DNA from: Basidiobolus ranarum
Taxonomy: Eukaryota; Basidiobolomycota; Basidiobolomycetes; Basidiobolales
Reading direction: 5' to 3'
Length of the DNA: 27,960 nucleotides
Assembly: GCA_040143965.1 (NCBI GenBank)
Contig: JASJQH010006994.1
Span: 1 to 27,960 of the forward strand
The position numbers and the translations under genes were made by a program. Positions 19,994 to 27,960 of the stretch are shown one piece after another (within the stretch, counting starts at the first letter, position 1; each line of letters opens with the position of its first letter). The notes under the pieces are model-generated. The model worked only from the letters and a program-made list of their open reading frames with translations. It made no database searches and was not told where the DNA came from.

Positions 19994-21828
19994 TTAAACG
20001 GATATAGCTTGGTGTTCGGTGCTTTTTACTACTTCAGGTGCTTCTACGATAATTTCTGAAGCGCTGATAGCTGGGATAGAGTCAGAAGTTGAAGAACTGT
20101 TGGATGCTGAACCAGTGTTGGAACGAAGCATGAAAGTCATTCTCTTGAATAAGGTGGGCTGCTTGGCTTTGTCTTCAGTGGTACCAACCTCAGCAACTTT
20201 GGTTCTTCTTCAGCAGCAGCCTCAGTAGGCTCGTCAGTGGATTTAGGAGCTTCCTCCACTTCGGCAGTGCTCTCAACAGCTACCTCAGGTTGAGGTTCTG
20301 AAATGGCTACTACTTCACTGACTTCCTCAACTGAAGCAACTTGAGATTCCGAATTCTTAGACTTCTTGGAACGGAATAAGTTGGAAAATGAGCGCTTAAC
20401 AGGAGATTCCGGAGCACTGTTAGGAACAGCATCTGAAGAAACTTCAGCAGATTCCTCAACTGGCACCTCTTCAGTGGTAGCCGCCCCTACTTCAGTCTCT
20501 TGAGGTTCTAAAACATCTTGAGGAGCGATATCTTCAGATGAACCCAACTCAACTTGAGCTTCAGCTACCTCAGCTTTTTTCTGACTCTTCAAGAATTTCG
20601 GAAGTCCGAATGAGAGAGGGCGAGAAGGTTTGTTGTCAACATCAACCTCTTCGGCCTTAGCTACTGGAGAGTTGGTAGCCTCTGCTACTTCAGCTGGTTG
20701 CTCAGCTGATGTCTCTTCGGCTGCTTCAGCTTCAGTTATTTCTTGAGCTTCAGCAGAAGCCTCAACAACTGCAGCAATCTCAATATTAGAGTCGGATTTT
20801 TTGATGAATGATTTAAATCCATCAAAGACTGATTTACGCTTGGGAGCATCTTCAACGGCAGAATCTTCGGCAACCACTGCCTCGGGCTCTTCTGGTACTT
20901 CTTCTGCCTGGCTTTCTACAACTTCAGCATCTTTAGCAACTGCAGAAGCTTCATTCTCATTCTCATTTTCTTTTTCATTATCAGAACCAGAAAGAACTTC
21001 ACTGTCAGATAAGATTCCAGTAGGGATGATAGAAGCACTCTTGGCGTTGAAAGCTTGGCGGGTAACTAATTTCTCGTAAGTGTCTTTATACTGAACAGTA
21101 TCAGTGACATTGGATAGAGTAGAAAGGGAATCTAATTTCCCTTGAATAGTATGAACCCACGATTTAGCTTCTTCGGAGTTTGGAGCACCAAGAATATAAT
21201 CTCTAGCGTTGGTTTTAATACAGAATGCGTGAGGTTTGCTAGCCTTTGCTGGGGCAACCGACTGAACATCCTCAAGGTTAATGATACCCAGAGGAACTTC
21301 AACATGATCGGCATGACTAGATTTGAAATAGAACAACAATCCCTCACCACTAACAGTGGCTGAAGCGATATTATGGAAAAGAGCTTTGTTTACTCTTTCA
21401 AATTCTTCCCTGGGTGCAGAGGTAGCCTTTAAACTTTTCTTTGAAACTAAGCGTAACTGAGCCAATGCAAAAGGTTCCGGATGGAGACCAAAGTAACGAT
21501 TTTTCCAAAGTCTCAAAGGTTTCAACCCACGCTTTTGTAAGTAACCTTGTTGAATTGGAGTGATTACTTCTTCATTCACGACTTGTTGCTCTGCAATCAC
21601 CTCTTCTTCAGCATTCACAGCCTGTTGCTCTGGGATGGCTTCAGTAGCTGTGAGCTCTTCTGGCTTTTGAGGAGCTTCAGCTTTTGCCTCAAGAAGCTCA
21701 GGCTCAGGTACAGTATTAGTGTCAACTTCGGCATGTTCCACAGCCACTGCTTCGACTGGAACATCTGTGACTTCGTCACTACTGACGGGTAAGTTAATTT
21801 GGGTGGCGGATTCGACAACGGCAGACAT
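19994..21828 (-). CDS. PH-domain protein with long acidic, repeat-bearing tail
   Basis: Single coding exon starting MSAVVESATQ. Residues 1-90 are acidic; a pleckstrin-homology domain spans about 93-213 (IQQGYLQKRGLKPLRLWKNR at its start, then FYFKSS, HAFCIKT and the closing helix SEEAKSWVHTIQGKL). The rest is Glu/Ala/Val-rich and probably disordered, broken by basic/aromatic motifs: VFDGFKSFIKK, LSFGLPKFLKS and FSNLFRSKK. The first frame stops at 20137 (563 residues), ending in an atypical KLLRLVPLKTK tail. One base shifted, from 20197 to the stop at 19994, the same acidic composition continues with a fourth motif (TLFKRMTFMLRS), implying a missing base near 20198-20210 and a true length near 611. 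PH domains bind phosphoinositides or proteins, so a cortical or membrane role is inferred. I do not recognise the exact orthologue. Confidence 0.72.
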
Positions 21829-21859
21829 ATTTATGGGATATTAATTAATTGGTATAGTC

Positions 21860-21919
21860 TGTGAGATCGAAATAAGTTAGTATAAAGAGGTTGAACTTGG
21901 ACTGATACCATAGACTCAC
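21860..21919 (-). other. Probable intron in the 5' untranslated region of the PH-domain gene
   Basis: On the minus strand the donor GTGAGT (from 21919) and the acceptor GATCTCACAG (ending 21860) bound a 60-base segment 32 bases before the start codon, the same size as the coding introns nearby. Confidence 0.45.
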
Positions 21920-22528
21920 CTAAAGATTACAGTAAGGAGGAGTATTTTCACAGAGGAGCAGATCAAGTAAAGACGAGTTGCCTAATTCCTATTGGGATGG
22001 AGATTAAAGGAGAGAGTTGGTAAATAAGCAGATGACAAATAGAACAAGTAGCACGGCTGTTTGAACTAGAAAAGTGACACTGCTCTGTATTTATAACATT
22101 GCTAAGACTCCACTTACCAATCAATAAATCAAGAAGGAGTTAGGGGAATAAAAAGTGTAGGGGTGCTGAAAGAGCCTATGAACCGGTTGTAATACATGCA
22201 ATTTATTTATTGACCAAAACAATAGCCGTACTTTCGAAAGGCTGTAGTCGACATTTCCAAATGCTTGCTAGGAGTGAAGATCGATTTCATTCAGCTAACA
22301 AAATAGTGATTAAGAAAAGGATTCTTTAAAGCGATGCTTGTCTCCTGTGCAATTCCAGTTGGCTATGTATACATTACATTAAGTTCCGATTCCGAAGCAA
22401 TCTCTCCCTCATCTTGTTTATGGCTTTTCCAATTAGAGAGAAAAAAATTGATGATGCGTGACACGTACAGAATTACGAGCATAGTCTGCTTATCAATTTG
22501 GTTAAACTAGGGTAGTATTTTGACAAAA

Positions 22529-23275
22529 GAATTCTTGACTGGACTACTTTCCAGGAATACCATTGAAGAAGCAATGGAGACGATTCAGGGTATTAATGCC
22601 ATCCACGGCTTGCAGAACCAGTTGCTTCTTGTGCTTACTACCATACCGCTATAGCCATCTGAAGCGACTCTGTTCAACTCAACGCAACGACTCCTCTCAA
22701 ACATCAAGCCTCTTGTTTTACTTATGACTGCGAATCAGCGAGATAAAGTGGCTTTAATTCGAACAAGCTATTTGAGATATAACTTTGAATCTACCAAATA
22801 TAGAGAATGCAATTTGATTCTTCCAATCAACAGCCAATGGTGTATTTGGTACGACTCAACTATATGTGATGATCACTTTCAATAGCTTGCTCAGCCAAAG
22901 CTTGTATTACAAGACGCATACAGAGCAATGAGATATTTGTTGATATTGGGACAAATGAGCCATGTAGGGCTGCATCTAAATGACATTCGGAAGGAATGAA
23001 GAGCATCAACAACAGTGTAGTTGGATGGGGGTTTTACATTCAACGCGTGTGACCATAATAAGTATTCATATTGACCATTTAGCCACTGCAGCTCTGGTCA
23101 AGTAGCAAGTAGGTATCTGATGAACTTATCAACTGCTTAGAGCTACTGCCGAGTTTGCACTGATGTTTCGTACCAAATACTCCGTGCGGTGCAGAGACTT
23201 CTCAGGCGAGATGTTTCTTTGGATACTCTATTTGGCTTCATCTCCACGCTCTGCGAAACATGCTGTGCTGATGTA
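22529..23275 (+). pseudogene. Possible decayed protein-coding remnant, family unknown
   Basis: One frame from 22529 to 22996 is open apart from two stops (22652 and 22883) and has a balanced, protein-like composition (segments TIEEAMETIQGINAIHGLQN and DAYRAMRYLLILGQMSHVGL). A second frame, 23144-23275, reads DVSYQILRAVQRLLRRDVSL and on to LCETCCADV. The helical, Leu-rich style recalls the middle region of fungal Zn2Cys6 transcription factors, but no diagnostic motif is present, so the family is not claimed. Chance is a real alternative. Confidence 0.2.
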
Positions 23276-23895
23276 TGAATCAGGTTTTGATTTTCTATGG
23301 AGAAAAGAATATATCCAAGTTGCTTTATCAGTCGATCATGTTCTTATTAAATAAGCTCATCAAGCTGGCTTTCTAATGTCTTAGATAGAAAATTGGATTC
23401 TCCTGAGACCATCTGTCCCAGTAAGTCGCCTTCTCTATGTGATGTCCTTCCAACAGGTCGAGCTGTCACCAAGCTAATGATCGTTTCTGGATAGGTTTGA
23501 GCAGGACAAGTTTGTACTTAACATGAGCTCACCTAGGGTTTAATATCCTATCTTGAGGCTCCTGATACGTAGCTTTAATTAGATGCAATACTGTACGCTA
23601 CTTCCCCGGTAAATGAATACTTCTATGCTGTCTTTAGTCAGACGTAGCCTCCCATAAAATTAATGGACACCTGATTTTCCTATAACTAAGGTTAGTCAAA
23701 ATAGCTTAAATTGAAGCGCTATCCGAAGTTTCAGATCTCAGTAGGTTTGCTCGATATTTTTCGAGAATTAGCCAATCATTTTGTACCAACAGTATCCACT
23801 AATGAACGGCTCTTGGGCAACATCCACTGACATATAAGCAACGAGTGCTGGCAATTACAGCCTTCTGCATATAGCATACAGCTGTTTAATTCACT

Positions 23896-25340
23896 ATGTA
23901 TCGTAAGGGATTATTTACCTGTGTATTCACTCTTGCTTCCAGCTTGTTACTTTCTTCCACGTTCGCAGCCGAAGATGCGGAAAGAATTTACCGACCCGCG
24001 CTTTCTATGCATATGCCCTATATTGGTAACGTATCGAATTCTGACCTTTTGATACTCTAAAGAAACCCCACTTATCAAAAACTTTCTTAATCTTACAGAT
24101 GAGGAAATGCGCTCGAACAACTTCGAGTTTGGGGGAGATACCGTCATCAACACCTACAAAGGTATTCAACTAACCGCTGATCTCCCTAGCCGGGCTGGAT
24201 GGTTGTGGAGCAAGCAGGTCAGTGTTCAATATATGTAGTATAGGTTTTTTCAATCTTGTGACTAATTGATTTTTTTTGGTGTATTGTAGAGCTTACCTAC
24301 CAACTCTTGGGAAGTAGAGTTCGAATTTAAAGTGGAAGGACAAGGCACCAATATCTTTGGTGATGGATTCGCCTTTTGGGCTACCACCAATGATCCTCAA
24401 CTTGGTACATTATCTATACTATTTTTAATTAGTCCAGCGCTATTATTCATCATTTATTTGTTTAGGCCCCGTTTTTGGTAGTATTGATCACTTCGAAGGG
24501 TTGGGTGTCTTCTTTGATACCTATGCCAACGACAAGCATCCTGTAAGTTAGAACCTTTAAGCTCATACTAGTTTCATTCCAAATCTAATCGTATTTTTGA
24601 TATAGCACTCGTTCCCTTATGTTAGTGCCATGATCGGAGATGGTAAGAAAAGTTATGACGTTGGAAAGGACGGTGAACCTACTAAACTTGGTGGTTGCGA
24701 GGTTTGATATTTGCCAGATAAAAAGAATATTTTGTCTTGGTGGCTTATGGTAGTGAATTTCTTAGGCTGATTTCCGCGGAAAAGAGTTTCCAACCAAGGC
24801 CATTGTTTCCTACTCGAAGGGACAATATCTTCAGGTAAAAAAGCATTGAATCATGAAATATTCCAATAGAAGAACTCTTTCTAAGGATATGAAAAAATAG
24901 GTTAAACTTCATGTCGAGTCTGAGGGTACATGGACCGAGTGCTTTACTATCGATCAGGCCATTCTCCCTAGTATTGTTTATCTTGGCTTCAGTGCTCATA
25001 CTGGCGAGATCTCTGGTAAGATAAGGTATTGGTATCATATCCAAACCCCACCAAACTAACCATGATATCGTGACACTCTAGATTCCCATGAAATTATTAG
25101 TGTCAGCACTCATTCTCTCAAGCAAAAGGTAAGTGTAGGAAAGATAATTATGTGATTTGGATGAAAAATAACCTATTTCCATGATGAATACAGAAATACA
25201 AGCCAGTTACACCCAAAGCAGTTCGTCACGACTCTAGCGAGTCTCTTGGATTTATCTGGAAGCTATTCGCCATCCTTACTGTTGGTGGATTAATTTACTA
25301 CGTGTACCAAAAGAATCAAGGAAACTCTAAACGTTTCTAA
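23896..25340 (+). CDS. L-type lectin, VIP36/Emp47-like cargo receptor
   Basis: Type I membrane lectin of the early secretory pathway. Nine exons: 23896-24025, 24099-24217, 24290-24404, 24466-24542, 24606-24701, 24766-24834, 24901-25015, 25082-25128 and 25194-25340; 304 residues. A signal peptide (MYRKGLFTCVFTLASSLLLS, cleavage near 25) precedes the legume-lectin-like domain at about 35-250: FEFGGDT, NSWEVEFEFKVEG, IFGDGFAFWAT, PVFGSIDHFEGLGVFFDTYA, FPYVSAMIGDGKKSYD, LGGCEADFRG, YLGFSAHTGEISDSHEIISV. A short stem leads to one membrane segment (IWKLFAILTVGGLIYYVY) and a short tail ending in KRF, close to the KRFY end of animal VIP36. The Asp of GDG and the Asp/Asn of DTYAND, which bind calcium and sugar in VIP36, are kept; the position of its sugar-contact His is Val. 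Unlike Emp47 there is no long coiled-coil stem. Exact orthology among VIP36, VIPL and Uip5 types is unsettled. Confidence 0.92.
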
Positions 25341-25876
25341 ATTTCGAATTCACTATACACACCCAACCTCTCACCCTCATTCATCAGAAGTACCATCATT
25401 ATTATTTCGATGATTAGAAATCTTTCTCTTAGCTTCATCTTTGTCACTTCTCAAGGAAGAATATTTCTGCCTGCGGTTTCCCCTTCTCTTTCTCTTGGGT
25501 AATTGGGGGGTTACATTTTAGGTTATTGCATACATGATGTCAATACAGTACAATCATTGGCATAAAATATCGAAAATCCAATAAATTCATGGAACACCAT
25601 ATTTTTGGATGAAATTAAGCATTTTCAATGACTTGAATTAATCCAAAAGGGAAAAGAATGGGGGAACGGATGGGGTTAATTTAATCATAAGATTCAATTC
25701 TTGGAAGAAAGCAGTAAAAGAAAGATAATCCCATGAACCAATGATTGAATTCTCGGGAATTTCATCAAATACAGATTCTTCCGATTCTTCTTAAATGAAT
25801 GAATATTTACTTGAAATGGAGATTCATGGATTTCGTGAATAGTGATTTTCACTACATATGGTGCCTAATAATTAAG

Positions 25877-25893
25877 CTTGAATTCAATTCAAG
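25877..25893. repeat. Perfect 8-bp inverted repeat around one base
   Basis: CTTGAATT-C-AATTCAAG is a perfect palindrome with a single central base. It stands alone; no target-site duplications or element were seen around it. Confidence 0.5.
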
Positions 25894-25980
25894 TCCGATA
25901 TCTTAGATGATTGGATGTTAACCGGCGAAAAGGCGGCGGAATGTTTGGTAAATTACTTGTTTGTTATTCTTTCATTTTCA

Positions 25981-26030
25981 AATAATCATAATCATAATAT
26001 TAATAATAATCACAATCACAATAATCATTA
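25981..26030. repeat. A/T-rich simple repeat (AAT/CAT/CAC units)
   Basis: Imperfect three- and six-base units of AATAAT, CATAAT and CACAAT type run for about 50 bases. Ordinary microsatellite-like sequence. Confidence 0.7.
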
Positions 26031-26314
26031 GTGTTTCCTATTCTCGATATGGATATGATACTCATGTTTCTCTACCATTAAGTAAATGCCTAGCAAAAAA
26101 GGGTTTCCTGAATTTGAACGGGTGATGAGATGTTAAAGGCGAGGGAACATGCTTCTTTCTAATCGAGAATTAAACAAGGGGAGGGTGAGGTTAGCGATTA
26201 GTAGGGGGTGAAAGATGAAGGGAAAAGGGGAAAAGCAAGAAAGAAATGTATGAATGATGTAAGAGACAGCGAGCACTATGAGTTGAATACGATGTTGCGG
26301 TTACTCGATTAACT

Positions 26315-27960
26315 TCAAACTCCATATCTCTCTTGAAGTTTTTGTCGAATTGTTGGTGGGAATGTGGTGACGTAGTTGTCCCAGTTGGCGCCAATCATTT
26401 GCTTGAATCCAACGAAGATCTTCAGAGTGAAAAGTAATGATGAGTTAGTGATGTCGGGCCAGCAAATCTCTCCAGATGCAACATACCTTGCCAAACATTT
26501 CGTTCAACTCCTGAGAAGGTGAATTCCAGTTGGTAGCAGCGTCACAGAAGTATACAAAACTCTACAGGACATATCAATGGTTTAGAATCAAGGTGGAAGT
26601 GATACACAATCCTAGCTGTATACTAACCTTGGCGGCACCATTAGGGTTGGCTTGGATTATAGTACACACGCCACGGAAGGCTGAGTCCTTCTCGGTATTA
26701 TCACGAATACCTCTCAATGCCTTACACCTGTCAACGGATGCACTAATGTTAATGACTGGATAAATATTTCATACAACTGACGGTACAAACCAATGCTCAA
26801 GGAACATTTCAAGATGCGGTGCGATGATTTCAGGACAGACGAGACCAAGGCGACCAATCGCAATGGCAGCATTCTCTAATAAAGTACGAGGTGTTTGTTC
26901 GTTGTTAACCAGAGGAAGAAGACGTTCCAAAAGTGGATTGACATAGGGTTGCATCTCGGCACCACTCTGAAGACCAATTTCACCAGCTGCCCAAGCTGCA
27001 TTGTTGCATACGCTAATATGTTCAGATTGGGGATCGATCTGTGAAATTAGCTCAGGCAGGAGTTGGCCCAAATGAGGTTTCAAATGAGTGAAGCAAGAGA
27101 TTGCTAAATCCCCAAGTAAGGCATATGCCGATTGTCTGACTTCAGCTGAAGGATCTTGCATGCAAACACCTAATAGAGGAAGTAGAGGGGGATTGCTATT
27201 GGCGACCAGGCTTTCAACTGCGGTGCTCAGTCCTTGAACTAAGCCACTTAAGAGATCAAGAGCGACAATCATGAAATCCTTGTCGGGTAATTCAATGGTT
27301 GGGTTTTGCTGGTACATCTGAGTTTGCATCAAAGTGTTATTGACCAAGTGTACACATCTTTGGTATACAGGTGGTGCAAATGGAGCAAATCCTACTTCTA
27401 GAGCGGCGGCGACTGACGACAGACACTCGAGAAGAGGGAAGAGGTCTCTGTCATCGTCACTGACGGACTGCCATCTTTCGATCAATGGTGGCATCAAAAC
27501 ATCAATGAATTCTTTCTTGTTGAGTGCGTTTCCAACTGAATCGGCAAGAGTGCCAATAGCATCATATAGGATCAACAAGTTCTTTTGTTGGTACTTTTGG
27601 AATGCAAACACGAGGTTGCGAAGGATAGGCTCGAGATAAGGAACTAGTTCCTCACTAGCCTCTTCTTCTAATGTAGCGAAAGCACTGCAACCGGCCTCTT
27701 GAACACGCTTATTATTATCCAGCACCATACGAAGCAATCCCTCCAACAATGGTTCGAAATACTTGGAGCGAGTTTCAGGCTGTGGAGGGAAAACACACCA
27801 CCTGGCATATCTGCCTAAAGTCCAACATGTAATCGATCTAACAAGAGGCTTAGGGTCGTTCAAGCTTTGAAGAAGGAATGGAACCAAGTCAGGAAGATGA
27901 GGCGCAATGCCAGACATGCACCCCGCGCCGATAGCACCAAGAGCGAAAATACCACACTCC
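26315..27960 (-). CDS. KAP104: Transportin (karyopherin beta-2, Kap104), C-terminal part
   Basis: Nuclear import receptor for PY-NLS cargo such as hnRNP-type RNA-binding proteins. The gene enters from the right edge already in frame; exons in the window are 27960-26791, 26727-26628, 26561-26487 and 26419-26315, coding 482 residues of about 900. HEAT-repeat motifs match human TNPO1 closely: [160 protein letters not shown], and the end [11 protein letters not shown]. The Trp residues of RYARW and NNAAW probably correspond to cargo-contacting Trp460 and Trp730. The acidic H8 loop lies upstream, outside the window. Truncated only by the window edge. Confidence 0.96.

Larger units (their letters stand above)
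21829..23895. other. Divergent intergenic region with possible decayed coding sequence
   Basis: Lies between the PH-domain gene (minus) and the lectin gene (plus). The first 100 bases form the PH gene's 5' untranslated region. Plus strand 22529-23275 has stretches that read like protein but do not form a gene; these are listed separately. No RNA gene or terminal repeats were seen. Confidence 0.5.
25341..26314. other. Convergent spacer between the lectin and transportin genes
   Basis: A/T-rich and low in complexity, with many GAATTC/GATTCATG-like words. An AATAAA at 25580-25585 may serve lectin polyadenylation. It includes a perfect 17-base palindrome and a triplet-like A/T repeat, both listed separately. 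No gene supported. Confidence 0.6.

Noticed and set aside
22865-22880. GTGATGA resembling a box C of a snoRNA
   Set aside because: No matching box D at a sensible distance and no terminal stem.
26191-26394. Alternative minus-strand frame over the last transportin exon
   Set aside because: It is a shadow; the conserved transportin end ([11 protein letters not shown]) lies in another frame and splices correctly.

Overview
The window looks like a gene-moderate stretch of a fungal nuclear genome, probably an early-diverging (non-Dikarya) fungus. The evidence is short GT-AG introns of about 45-110 bases in almost every gene, A/T-rich spacers, fungal-type enzymes such as a yeast-style glutamate 5-kinase with a PUA domain, and an XMAP215-family protein that keeps the five-TOG layout of animals and plants instead of the two-TOG layout of yeasts. 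I cannot name the genus. No rRNA, tRNA, CRISPR array, intact transposon or viral element was recognised.

Layout, left to right: 1-1011 spacer; an Ofd1/Tpa1/OGFOD1 prolyl hydroxylase (minus, 3 exons); a SIKE/FGFR1OP2-like coiled-coil STRIPAK subunit (minus, 2 exons); a candidate small unrecognised spliced gene at about 4995-5596 (minus); a long XMAP215/Stu2/Alp14 microtubule polymerase (plus, 7014-13334, 11 exons); PRO1 glutamate 5-kinase (plus, 3 exons); the RagC-type GTPase Gtr2 (minus, 10 exons); SUMO (minus, 3 exons); a PH-domain protein with a long acidic tail (minus); a VIP36/Emp47-like L-type lectin (plus, 9 exons); and the C-terminal half of transportin/Kap104 (minus), which runs off the right end.

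The genes do not form one pathway. They are housekeeping loci: translation and hypoxia control, STRIPAK signalling, spindle and cytoplasmic microtubules, proline synthesis, TORC1 amino-acid signalling, sumoylation, secretory cargo sorting and nuclear import. I rebuilt exon boundaries by hand, and reading-frame phase closes exactly across every intron in the named genes.

Points that deserve a second look: the hydroxylase keeps its iron ligands but has Ile where the 2-oxoglutarate-binding Arg should be; XMAP215 and the PH protein each carry a one-base frame break inside otherwise conserved coding sequence, so either assembly errors or real lesions are present; the PH protein has four regularly spaced basic/aromatic motifs, the last of which lies beyond its frame break; and a small multi-exon gene seems to hide between SIKE and XMAP215.
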